This document shows positions 1 to 8,595 of a stretch of 28,104 nt of DNA, piece by piece; position 1 is the stretch's first letter, and every line of letters starts with the position of its first letter. The notes under the pieces were generated by a model. It made no database searches and was not told the DNA's origin. It saw only the letters and a list, made by a program, of their open reading frames with translations. The position numbers and the translations under genes are program-made. This stretch comes from JBCBWG01 sp039817205 (lineage in GTDB: Bacteria > Pseudomonadota > Alphaproteobacteria > Rhizobiales > Hyphomicrobiaceae), in contig JBCBWG010000011.1 of NCBI GenBank assembly GCA_039817205.1, positions 1-28,104 on the forward strand, given 5' to 3'.

Positions 1-1
1 T

Positions 2-1579
2 GGGGAGCGCCAGCGTTTGTCGCTCCTTTTTGCGGCCGTGCCGTCTCGCGATTTCGTCTTGCTCGATGAGCCGTTGACAGACATCGATATTTTTTCGCGC
101 CGCGAGATTGAGAAGTTGATCGATCGCGATTTGCTCGGCGCCGTTGCAAAGACCGTTATTCTGGTGACGCATGATACCGAATGGTTGCAACCAAACGTTG
201 ATCGCAAGCAGCTGAGACAATTCGAGATCATCGCGCCTGAGGACGGTGCGCGTAGCATGAGCGGAGCGCCCGTACCGCTCATGCTTGAACGTCGACGGAA
301 ATTGATATCGGTTCGGCAGCCTTGGTCTTTGGCTGGGGCGGACCCGCAACGCGCTCCTTGGGACAAGGGGCCTAATAACGGGGTTATCCTATCCCTCTCT
401 GTCAGAAACAAGATCACGGTAACGCGCGACGGGAGCACGTTCGCTGCCTGGCCGTTCCAAACGCTTGATGATGGAAGCGAGGCGATCTCAATCCGGCGTG
501 GCGAAGGGATTGCGCTTTACGGTCTCTCCGGATGTGGGAAAAGTGTGCTGTTGCAGTGCATTGCGGGTTTATGGTCGCGAAAAGTTCTCGCCAACCTAAG
601 CCGGATTGGGCAGACGGACACAGTGCAGACGCCGGAAGGGACGGCACTGAACAACCTGTCTCCGGCTGTTTTGGCCCACAATATCCAGTACGTTTTTCAG
701 AATAACCGAGGTGCCGCACCGCTCCATCGGACGATTGCGGCAGACCTCGAAGAACTGTTTCGAGGCGCCATCAAGCGCACGCTCTCTCTCATCAGCACCT
801 ACAAACCAGCGGCCGCTTCTGGAGTTGACCCGTCGCTCGCTGAGATGACGAAAGCCCGCGCGCGTGATGCGCTTGAAAAGATGGTCCAGGAGCAGTGGAC
901 CTACTTGCGCATTCCCCAAAATGCGTTCGATGACCGCAAGACGAGGACATTGGCGACGATGAGCCTTGGCATGTTGCGTCGGTACATGCTGATCCGCGCT
1001 TTGATCAAACTCGATGCACACACTGCGTGGTTCTCCGGACGTGCTGACGATGCTTTTGCCGGTCACGCAGACGAAGTCCGCTTCAAGCCCCGCCTCCTGC
1101 TTGCCGATGAGATTTCGCGCGGGCTTGATACGCGCAGTCTTGAGCGTCTCACTCAACTCCTGACAGATTTGAAATCTCGGATCGGCTTAGGCATTGTGGT
1201 CGTCAGTCATGAGCAGCGGTTTGTGAGTTCGCTCGCCGAACGGATTTATCTCATTGTTGACGGTTATGTTATGCCGACACCACTTCGACCGAGCCCTTCG
1301 ACGGCGCCACGTGAGCCCGCAATTGTTACTCAGCCCGGTCTCTTGAACGGCATCTATGATGTCTACTGCCCGAGCGGCGACGAGACTGTTTCCGGCCCGA
1401 CATTGCGGCGTCCGACACCCGAAAACTGTGCCAAGCTCGATCCTGGATTTGTCAGTGGCTGCCCGGTCCATGCGATCTTGAAGGATGACGGCGGATGCCC
1501 CGGTTTTTCTGAAGACGGTGCCAATGGGTGCTGTGACACGGCCGCGCGTGAGCTCGGTCAGGTACGAACATGTGGATGA
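2..1579 (+). CDS. Tandem ABC transporter ATP-binding protein, 5' partial
   Basis: This is a cytoplasmic ATPase of an ABC transporter with two nucleotide-binding domains on one chain; its start lies before the window. The visible 525 residues open on the end of the first ABC signature (GERQRL), then Walker B (VLLDEP, residues 20-24) and the H-loop (VTHD, His57). The second domain has Walker A GLSGCGKS (174-181), a Q-loop (VFQNN, near 233), a degraded signature (MSLGM), Walker B LLLADE (Asp369-Glu370) and an H-loop (VSHEQ, His403). After it comes an unusual tail with seven cysteines at about 456-524. Opp/Dpp-type ATPases also carry C-terminal cysteine motifs, but the match is not clear. The stop is 7 bp before the next start, so the two genes are probably translationally coupled. 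No permease is visible and the substrate is unknown. Confidence 0.85.
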   Translation, partial: GERQRLSLLFAAVPSRDFVLLDEPLTDIDIFSRREIEKLIDRDLLGAVAKTVILVTHDTEWLQPNVDRKQLRQFEIIAPEDGARSMSGAPVPLMLERRRKLISVRQPWSLAGADPQRAPWDKGPNNGVILSLSVRNKITVTRDGSTFAAWPFQTLDDGSEAISIRRGEGIALYGLSGCGKSVLLQCIAGLWSRKVLANLSRIGQTDTVQTPEGTALNNLSPAVLAHNIQYVFQNNRGAAPLHRTIAADLEELFRGAIKRTLSLISTYKPAAASGVDPSLAEMTKARARDALEKMVQEQWTYLRIPQNAFDDRKTRTLATMSLGMLRRYMLIRALIKLDAHTAWFSGRADDAFAGHADEVRFKPRLLLADEISRGLDTRSLERLTQLLTDLKSRIGLGIVVVSHEQRFVSSLAERIYLIVDGYVMPTPLRPSPSTAPREPAIVTQPGLLNGIYDVYCPSGDETVSGPTLRRPTPENCAKLDPGFVSGCPVHAILKDDGGCPGFSEDGANGCCDTAARELGQVRTCG

Positions 1580-1586
1580 GGTTGTG

Positions 1587-4283
1587 ATGTTGAACCAGTG
1601 GGTGGGGCGTCAGATGCAATGGAAAGCCGCCGCAAGGCGTACCCGAACGATCGTGCCGGGGCTCATCGCCGCGATCGTCGCAGTGACGCCGGTTGGAGTC
1701 CCTGACGCCGCCGCCTTGTCAGGTGCCGACAGTAAAGATCTGGTTTTTATCGATGTCTCAGTATCCGTCCGTGATTTTGCGGAAGCTTACCGTGTCTCCA
1801 TTCGCGATATCGCGAGTGTTGCGCGGGGCGGCTCTTCACAGCACGGGCGCAAAATAACTTTCCTGCCGATCGGGACGACCGCGCCGGTCGCGGGAGGTCT
1901 CGCCCATTCTCAGATGACCGGTGCGCAACTGCGCACGGCGCTAGCCGAACCGTTCAGTTTCACCGCGAAAACAACGAAGATCGCGCAGTCTTTGAAAGTT
2001 GGCTTTTCGCGAGCATCGCCAGAACGTGTGATGATTATCAGCGATTTCACGCCCGACCACCGGTCTAGCGGCACGCAATGGCAATTCAGCCGTCAGGATC
2101 TGCAGGATCTTATTGAAAGCCGAGACACTCTGGATGCCGCTCTCTCCGGCGGCCAGATGACCGAACTTCGTTTTGTGCTCATCGACTGGAGCCGGAAACC
2201 CGCTGACCTCCTGTCAGCCCAGGAGCGCCGCGATCCGGACCGTGTGATCGCACGTGCCCAACGGACCAATCGTCAAAGACTTGGCACAAGATCTGGGCCC
2301 AACGTGGAAGATCGCCGTAGTGGATCGCTCTATCAGAAGGCAACGGCTGCTGCGATTTTCGGGTTGGCGAAGAAGTATCCGGATCTGGTGAAAATCGATT
2401 TGATGCCGCGGCGGCGTCAGGGCGAGCTGAACGAGCTTCAGTTTTTTTTGACGGCCTGCTCTGTTTTTCCCGACATCATGGGGCAGGATCCGCGGTGCGC
2501 TGGCGGTCAAGTCGCATGCGTCGCGGGGGGAGCAACCGCGCGGACACTTACAACAGATTTCACCGTGGGCTTACACGCGGGTCGCCGCGCGAGTTCCTAT
2601 CGCCGCCTCTTGGAAGCGGTTGGTGATGCCGTTTCGGGCTCACTGTCCGGCGGAGGCCTTGCGGTCCCACGACAACTTCAGGTGGCGCCGGTTGATACGG
2701 AAGATCGGACGGATCAATCGCGCGAGTATCTCGTCAAAGTGTGTCCCGTGACCCGGTCCGGCGGTGCGCTGCGGTGCGCTGGCCGCTTCGCGCGGCCGAC
2801 CATGGGGGTTACGGGCTGGCAATTGTTTGCCCGTTCGGAGGATGACGCTGCAGGTGGATCACTGCGCCCCGTTGGCTCCCTTAAACAGCTGACGATCGGC
2901 GGGAGTGACTCTTTGGCGGCCGCAAGCCGTGCCATGTCGCGCGGCTTGCGCGCCGAGCTCTTAAGCGACATCCGCGAAAATCACGCAGCGCCGCCGAGCA
3001 CTGTCTGGGTCACACTGAAGCGCAGCAATGGTCAGCCGATGCCGCAAGGCCAACGTATTCGCGCTCAGTACCAGCTTGCCGGCCAGTCCGGGCACAGCGA
3101 TGGCCTTGTTCAGGCGGACACGGGTAGCGTCGTTCTGACCATCCCGACCGGCGCCAAAGACATCAAGCTCGTCCACTACAGCATCGGTTCAACGAACGAT
3201 CGTCGACCGGGCGAGCTCTCGTTTGCGTCGTTGCCCGATGGGGCCACGGAAAGCTGCCGGGTTCAAAACGCGGTTGTCCCTGATTGGCTATTTGTGCCGC
3301 GCAAGGTCACTGTCACGTTTGAGGATGAAACGCTGTCAACGGACGCGAGAGAAGGACAATTGTCCGTGCGTCTTGCAGAGACCAATCATCTTCAGAATGA
3401 TATCGACATTCAAAAGGACGAAAGCGGTCGGACCTACACGCTAGGGTTGCCACCTGGCCGCTATCGCGTTCGTTTCAAACTGAAAGATCAGCGCCTTCTG
3501 ATGCCGCCGGTAGAAGCGCCGCTTTGGCCTTTTGAGTTCGCGCAGATGAGTTCTGAAGGCATGACCCTTGACGCATCCAGAGACATCACGCGAACGGCGA
3601 TTGAAATACTTGTGAAGACCGATCCCGTGGTTCGCGCTGCTGCTGAGCAGAATGGTCCTGTTCGCGTTGCCCGATATCCCAACTACATTGGCGATCCCAG
3701 TCAGTTATGGGCCGAGCTGCAGAGTTGGGTGCCAAGCGGTGAACGCGCGACACGGCGTGGTCAACGGGCGATGCTCGCTTCCGCGAACTCAATCTGGTCA
3801 GTGATTGCGGTCGCAAGCAATCTCATCGAGCAAACTGCGAGCCAGTCCGAAATGGTGACGGCTGAGCGGTCAGAATTTCTCCGCGTTGCCGCGGGTTTGA
3901 AAAGAGCGTTTGAGAGCTTCGAAACAAGCGAGACCAACCGTGAATTGATCCAGCGCGCGCTTGATCGGGTCGGGTTGTTGGACAGCACGGGCCAACCGGT
4001 CAGTGATGCGTTTGCCATTATGAAGCTCATGTTTCATCGCATCGCAGACAATGATGTTTGCGCACAGCCCTTCTCTTCGCAGACCGCCTCGGCATCGCCA
4101 CGTGTCATCGCAGGCTTCAACGAGTGGTTGATACAGTCGGCTGTTTTGCCGGCGTATCGTCCGGGGACCGTTGCCGCACAGCGCGAAGTCGATGGGGTCC
4201 GACGCGCCGAAAGTTATTCGCCGTTTACGCAGGAGTTTGTCAGGCGATGCCGCATTGCGAGCCGATCAACCGCGACCCGATGA
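1587..4283 (+). CDS. Exported von Willebrand factor A-like domain protein
   Basis: The protein has 898 residues from the chosen ATG, which follows a GAGG five bases upstream; an upstream extension of the frame would overlap the ABC gene. A basic start and a hydrophobic stretch (about 21-38) ending in PDAAA suggest a signal peptide or membrane anchor, so it should act in the periplasm or envelope. The VWA-like domain (about 50-210) shows the metal-site motif DVSVS (56-60), a threonine-rich second motif (AKTTKIAQSL, about 128-136) and an aspartate in IISDF (Asp153). These are the three expected MIDAS elements, so it probably binds a divalent metal and a protein ligand. The remaining 650 residues are unrecognised and hold several scattered cysteines, which fits an oxidising compartment. 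It follows the ABC ATPase and precedes two exported cysteine-containing proteins. Confidence 0.75.
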   Translation: MLNQWVGRQMQWKAAARRTRTIVPGLIAAIVAVTPVGVPDAAALSGADSKDLVFIDVSVSVRDFAEAYRVSIRDIASVARGGSSQHGRKITFLPIGTTAPVAGGLAHSQMTGAQLRTALAEPFSFTAKTTKIAQSLKVGFSRASPERVMIISDFTPDHRSSGTQWQFSRQDLQDLIESRDTLDAALSGGQMTELRFVLIDWSRKPADLLSAQERRDPDRVIARAQRTNRQRLGTRSGPNVEDRRSGSLYQKATAAAIFGLAKKYPDLVKIDLMPRRRQGELNELQFFLTACSVFPDIMGQDPRCAGGQVACVAGGATARTLTTDFTVGLHAGRRASSYRRLLEAVGDAVSGSLSGGGLAVPRQLQVAPVDTEDRTDQSREYLVKVCPVTRSGGALRCAGRFARPTMGVTGWQLFARSEDDAAGGSLRPVGSLKQLTIGGSDSLAAASRAMSRGLRAELLSDIRENHAAPPSTVWVTLKRSNGQPMPQGQRIRAQYQLAGQSGHSDGLVQADTGSVVLTIPTGAKDIKLVHYSIGSTNDRRPGELSFASLPDGATESCRVQNAVVPDWLFVPRKVTVTFEDETLSTDAREGQLSVRLAETNHLQNDIDIQKDESGRTYTLGLPPGRYRVRFKLKDQRLLMPPVEAPLWPFEFAQMSSEGMTLDASRDITRTAIEILVKTDPVVRAAAEQNGPVRVARYPNYIGDPSQLWAELQSWVPSGERATRRGQRAMLASANSIWSVIAVASNLIEQTASQSEMVTAERSEFLRVAAGLKRAFESFETSETNRELIQRALDRVGLLDSTGQPVSDAFAIMKLMFHRIADNDVCAQPFSSQTASASPRVIAGFNEWLIQSAVLPAYRPGTVAAQREVDGVRRAESYSPFTQEFVRRCRIASRSTATR

Positions 4284-4419
4284 CGGGATGGCGTGAAGCC
4301 AAATGAGATGCTCGGTTGCTGTGTGTTGTGGCAAAACAAACCGTGTTGCTCGCACGGAAGCGTCGATCTGTCAGAAACAAATTTTGCGCAGCGACTGCGC
4401 CATCAAAAGGTTATTTCTT

Positions 4420-6984
4420 ATGGGCCGCAAAAGCTTGATCGCTCCGGGAGTGTGGCTGAATAAGACGACCCTTTCTTTCAGATCAGTGCGTCCAGCAACC
4501 TCGGATACGCCACCCCAGGGCAAATTTTTCGTCGCTCTCCTTGCCGTCATTTTGTGTGTGGTCTCGCCCGCCTCTGGCGACGCACAATCCGGGCTTGATC
4601 CTGTTGGTCCAGAGTGTCGGGGCATTCAAAATCAACTCCGGCAGGCCGCGTCCAACATTCGCCGCCAGATCCGGCGCGCGGAACGCGACCTTAGAAGTCG
4701 GCGAGATTGCTCATTCTTGCTGGCTGCTTTCCTCCGGCAGAGGCTCGACCAGCAGAGCCCGCAGGCACGCAGGGCGACGACAGATAAAATCGACCAGTTG
4801 ATGCGGGACGCACGCGATGAGCAGAGCGACAGCGGTCCAACTTACCTGGCCTACTTGAAAGAGGCGATCAGGCTCGGTCTGGACGAAAATGCCGCGAGTC
4901 CGACGTGGCAAAGCAATGTCTCGCAGCACCTGCAGCGGTTGCAAAACTCGGAAACACCGCAAGAACTTTCAAGGTTTAAGTCTGAGATCAATCAGCGGTA
5001 TGCTGCGGGACGCTTAAGTCCATTCGCAATTGCCTCCTGTGGAAGCCTGCCGGACCATGATCGTAAGCTCGAACAACAGCTTCAGGCCGGTTGCGATAAT
5101 CGAGCCAAACTTCAACAGAATTGCCGGTATCTCGAAAATGAAGAGGATTTGAAAACGTGCCGTGCGGCCTTAGATCTGTTTCGTCAGTCCTATCCGCAGG
5201 GTTTAAACGCCCGCGGCTTTAGCGATATCCAAGATCGATTTGTGGAAGCCGAAAGTCGATTTGCGCTTCGGATCGTTGCAAGTGCATGCAGTCCGCTCAA
5301 CGGACGCTCTTCCGTTCAGGATTTTCAAGCATGTGCGAAAGAGCTGAAGTCGCAACCGGCTGAAGTGGCTTCGACACCTACCTTCGGTCAGATGGAGGAC
5401 AGGTTTAAGCGAACGATCTCAAGAAAACGAGATGCCCTTGCACGGAACAGCGATCGTGGCACCGTTATCGAAGTTGAGCGCCTCTGTACGGATCGACAGA
5501 AGCTAGCAATACTTGTTGATACGTCTACGGACGCGCCGTGCGCACGACCAATACCTGGCTATCTTGAGATCGAGAAACTTGCTTCGGGGCGGTCTCGAAA
5601 TGGTAAGTCCAAATTGCCTCTTGTATCGGCGTGGCAGGCCTTCTCGAAGGGATGCATCGGCTTTGCTGACGAAGAGGCAACGATCACAGGTGTTGACTCG
5701 ACGATCGATCTTTTCGGTTCTCCGAATGAATTTGATGCCAACACAAAAGATGCTCTTGATGAACTTTTGAAAAGGTTGAGTTTTAGGGCAACGGCAGTTA
5801 TCAGAATATGCCGGCTTCGGCTGGTAAACCTTTTGAGCGCTATCAAAAAAAGACCGCTCATTTTCAGTTCCGGCCGAGAGACCGCTTGGCCTGAGAACAC
5901 GGAGCAAGCTTCAACGGCTGGAGCTCGCTTATCTCTGGTCGATGGCTTCAAGGAAAATGACTGGCGCGTTGCAAACCTGACGCAGGACTTTGCCGACCGC
6001 CTGCCAACTGCGGCAGCTGAAATTCAAAAGTTGCGTCGTTTTTTACAGGCCATTTTGAACCACCGTATTCGCACAATTTCGGAAAGCGCCGAGTGCATCG
6101 ATGGTAAGTTGGACCTGACACCTCGGGAAAGCCTCGGCTGGTTCCGTAAAGGCGCTGCGCAATCAAACAAGGTCGCCGAAGCTCTGAGGTTTCTGACGAC
6201 CAGACTCAACGACGATGTCCAAGCCTTGGTATCAGACGTGGCCTATCAGTCGTACCTCAGATGGCAGCGAGATATGGAAGCGGCTGTTAAATGTCGTCCA
6301 GCTCAGATCGCGTCTGGCGCTGATCGCGGATCCGCACCGCGGCGTGGTCAACAGCAAACTGTCCGGCGAACAAATTCCGACAGTGACAGTCCAAGACGGC
6401 GAGTTCCCGCACTTCGGGGAGCCCAAGGGCGCGCGCAGGAAGACGGCGGTGCTGTGAGCGAGGTGCCAAGACCGCAGCGGGCTTCGCCAAAACCTCGGAG
6501 ACAAGCACGGCAGACGACTACGCGGCCTCAGCTTGGAGCAGCAACAGACCCAACGGCGTTAAGCTGTAAGCGCAATCTGGCGAATTGTTCGGCTCAAATT
6601 TTGGCGGGCTTGAGACGGCCCTCAACTCAGCAAACCCCACAGACGATAAGGTTGTTTGCTCCATCCATGTTCGCTGCATGGGATGATCAAACGGCGCGAG
6701 CGTTGGCGACAAGGCTGAATATTGTCGTCGGGCGCTATGCGCAATTGAAACAAGAATGTGGCGCTGCTCTCGCTGCCAGATCAAGCAGTGACCTTAGTAA
6801 GATTAGAGGTCGATTGCGCAACTTCGATCGCACGACGGAGGAGCTCAGAAAGGAGCTGAGAGAAGGGCTGGATCCGGGCTTAGCCGGCGAGGCCGACTTG
6901 GCAAGTTGGCCGCTTGTCGTCAGCGTTGTTCACTCCGCCCTTGTGGAAATTCGAGCCGACGCCGAAGCGGCCTGTCGGGACTGA
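4420..6984 (+). CDS. Exported helical six-cysteine domain protein, unknown function
   Basis: I do not recognise this 854-residue protein. The ATG at 4420 is preferred because AAAAGG lies nine bases upstream; the frame is open back to 4303 but that part looks non-coding. A hydrophobic segment (about 35-52) ending near SGDAQS should direct export. A helical domain follows with cysteines at 66, 97, 207, 225, 235 and 247, matched one for one by the next gene. The middle is charged and predicted helical. About residues 627-715 form an Arg/Pro/Gln/Ala-rich stretch, possibly a disordered linker, before a cysteine-bearing helical C-terminal domain. Third-position GC is about 43% in a 60-codon sample, low for this window. 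It lies 136 bp after the VWA gene in the same direction. Confidence 0.7.
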   Translation: MGRKSLIAPGVWLNKTTLSFRSVRPATSDTPPQGKFFVALLAVILCVVSPASGDAQSGLDPVGPECRGIQNQLRQAASNIRRQIRRAERDLRSRRDCSFLLAAFLRQRLDQQSPQARRATTDKIDQLMRDARDEQSDSGPTYLAYLKEAIRLGLDENAASPTWQSNVSQHLQRLQNSETPQELSRFKSEINQRYAAGRLSPFAIASCGSLPDHDRKLEQQLQAGCDNRAKLQQNCRYLENEEDLKTCRAALDLFRQSYPQGLNARGFSDIQDRFVEAESRFALRIVASACSPLNGRSSVQDFQACAKELKSQPAEVASTPTFGQMEDRFKRTISRKRDALARNSDRGTVIEVERLCTDRQKLAILVDTSTDAPCARPIPGYLEIEKLASGRSRNGKSKLPLVSAWQAFSKGCIGFADEEATITGVDSTIDLFGSPNEFDANTKDALDELLKRLSFRATAVIRICRLRLVNLLSAIKKRPLIFSSGRETAWPENTEQASTAGARLSLVDGFKENDWRVANLTQDFADRLPTAAAEIQKLRRFLQAILNHRIRTISESAECIDGKLDLTPRESLGWFRKGAAQSNKVAEALRFLTTRLNDDVQALVSDVAYQSYLRWQRDMEAAVKCRPAQIASGADRGSAPRRGQQQTVRRTNSDSDSPRRRVPALRGAQGRAQEDGGAVSEVPRPQRASPKPRRQARQTTTRPQLGAATDPTALSCKRNLANCSAQILAGLRRPSTQQTPQTIRLFAPSMFAAWDDQTARALATRLNIVVGRYAQLKQECGAALAARSSSDLSKIRGRLRNFDRTTEELRKELREGLDPGLAGEADLASWPLVVSVVHSALVEIRADAEAACRD

Positions 6985-7079
6985 GTGACAGTTGGTCGAC
7001 CGCGAATATTGGCCAGCGCTGAAGGTTGAGCGATGTTTGTGCAGTTCGGTATTGTCGTAACACTGGAGATTACAAGAAG

Positions 7080-8351
7080 GTGAGGTATCGATCTGCTCAA
7101 AACTGCTGCGTGCGTGTTGACAAAACAAAGACGCTCATACTCCGGTTGGCTTTTGTCGTTGCAGCTGCTTGTCTCGCTTCCAGTCCGCCCGCGTTGGCCA
7201 CACCAACGTCCTGCAAAGCGATCCAGGGAGCGCTGAGTGGCGACAACTCAGTCTTGGAGCGCGTGCGCGCTGCCGAAGCCGCGATAAAAGCCGATGGCGA
7301 ATGCGGCTACGTTTTGGCCGCTTTTATTCGCGAAAATTTCGAGAATATTCCAGACGCTGCATCAAAAGTCGATGCGGCGCTGACCGCTTCATTCGATTGG
7401 TTGGAACCGGAAAGTCGGGCGTATCGTGACTTCCTTCGAGAAGCGATTGTCTCGGCCCATCATCCAAAACTCAACCTCACAGCGTGGCGCAAGCGATTGC
7501 GCGAACTTTCGCGAGAGTTTCGAAACCGAGGCACACAAAAAGAGATTTCCGACGTTAAAACCAAAACAATCGAGCTATTTGACGACTTCACAGCCAATCC
7601 TTTCGCCGATGTGCCCTGCACCATCCATCAAGATTTTTTTCCCGACGTTAAGAAAGCGATTGCAAGAAGTTGTCAGGCGCGGGATCAAGCGCGCACGCGT
7701 TGTATGCGTCTTTCCATTTTGCAAGCGAGTGCACCGCTAGACGATCGGGCTCTTGCATTGCGTGCGTGTGACGAACAGCTGAGATCGCTCGAGCGTGGGT
7801 TTTCCAAAGCGTCGGCGAGTGCAGGCTACAAGGCGCTCTCAGAAATTCGAGATCGGTTCAAGCGTCAGGTCGAGCGTGAACAACTGGAGCAGCGTCGGCG
7901 ACTTCAAATTGCTCTGGCGGCCAGGCAAAAACTTGAAAGAGAGCGTTTGGAACGGGCGCGCCAGGAACGGGTGCGACAAGCCGAGCTTGAGCGCCAGCGC
8001 CGGGAACGCGAACGCGAGCTCGCCAGACAGCGCGAGATCCGGGCGACCACTTCGCATTGGCGGATCACAAATGGGACCCGCCGCACGATATCTTTTCAGC
8101 TCTACCATAGGCGTGGCAGCAAGACGCGACGGACATATCCGAGGCCCGGCCGTGTGATCACTGTCGCACCCGGCGAAACTGGGAGCCTCAGCATTAAGTG
8201 CCGTAAACGCGCAAAGATCTGCTATGGTGCCTGGTGGCGCGGTCGCTCCAGGCGGACCACCTGGGGCTGTGGAGACAATTGCGCGAGGGGTTGCAAAGCG
8301 TGTTGCTGGGATTGCGGCAGCGACCCCTCCCGCCGCCTCGTAAAGCGCTGA
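7080..8351 (+). CDS. Exported six-cysteine domain, Arg/Glu coiled-coil and Cys-rich tail protein
   Basis: This 423-residue protein has unknown function. The GTG at 7080 follows GGAG eleven bases upstream; a GTG at 7110 is possible. A signal peptide (hydrophobic core about 20-35, then PPALA) precedes a domain homologous to that of the previous gene, with cysteines at 45, 75, 180, 198, 208 and 230. A long, highly charged Arg/Glu/Gln helix (about 260-322) looks like a coiled coil or single alpha-helix. The C-terminal part (about 326-423) is predicted mainly beta, with eight cysteines between 374 and 412, including CYGAWW and CCWDC. Similar Cys-rich tails occur in other exported alphaproteobacterial proteins, but I cannot name the family. 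A pair of disulfide-linked ends joined by a rigid rod is the simplest reading. It is the last gene of the run. Confidence 0.72.
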   Translation: MRYRSAQNCCVRVDKTKTLILRLAFVVAAACLASSPPALATPTSCKAIQGALSGDNSVLERVRAAEAAIKADGECGYVLAAFIRENFENIPDAASKVDAALTASFDWLEPESRAYRDFLREAIVSAHHPKLNLTAWRKRLRELSREFRNRGTQKEISDVKTKTIELFDDFTANPFADVPCTIHQDFFPDVKKAIARSCQARDQARTRCMRLSILQASAPLDDRALALRACDEQLRSLERGFSKASASAGYKALSEIRDRFKRQVEREQLEQRRRLQIALAARQKLERERLERARQERVRQAELERQRRERERELARQREIRATTSHWRITNGTRRTISFQLYHRRGSKTRRTYPRPGRVITVAPGETGSLSIKCRKRAKICYGAWWRGRSRRTTWGCGDNCARGCKACCWDCGSDPSRRLVKR

Positions 8352-8595
8352 TGGGCGCGCTGCAGCGCATCTCGTAGATCCTCAGAGAGTTTGACCGAAG
8401 TCAGCGTTCGCGAACCCAATACCGAACGCGTTACGCGACGAGGGTTGCGACCTTGCCGGACCAGCAGGCGACGGGCACGATTTTAACCCAGGACTCTCAC
8501 TTTGACTGGATGGAAGTCGGTGCTCAGGTCAGCGGCTTAAGAGAAAGCCTGACGGTCACATCTTTCCGGTCGTGGTTTCTTGCGATTGGGCCGGG

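Noticed and set aside
4303..4419. N-terminal extension of the exported protein at 4420
   Set aside because: It would place 39 Cys/Arg-rich residues before the export signal, while 4420 has AAAAGG at good spacing.
1..8351. Anti-phage or Ter-type (VWA plus ATPase) defence island
   Set aside because: The VWA protein has an export signal and the ATPase is of the ABC transporter type; no nuclease, TerD-like or other effector domain was seen.
8357..8368. GCGCTGCAGCGC palindrome just after the Cys-rich gene, considered as a terminator
   Set aside because: There is no loop and no T-run after it; it is a perfect palindrome rather than a hairpin terminator.
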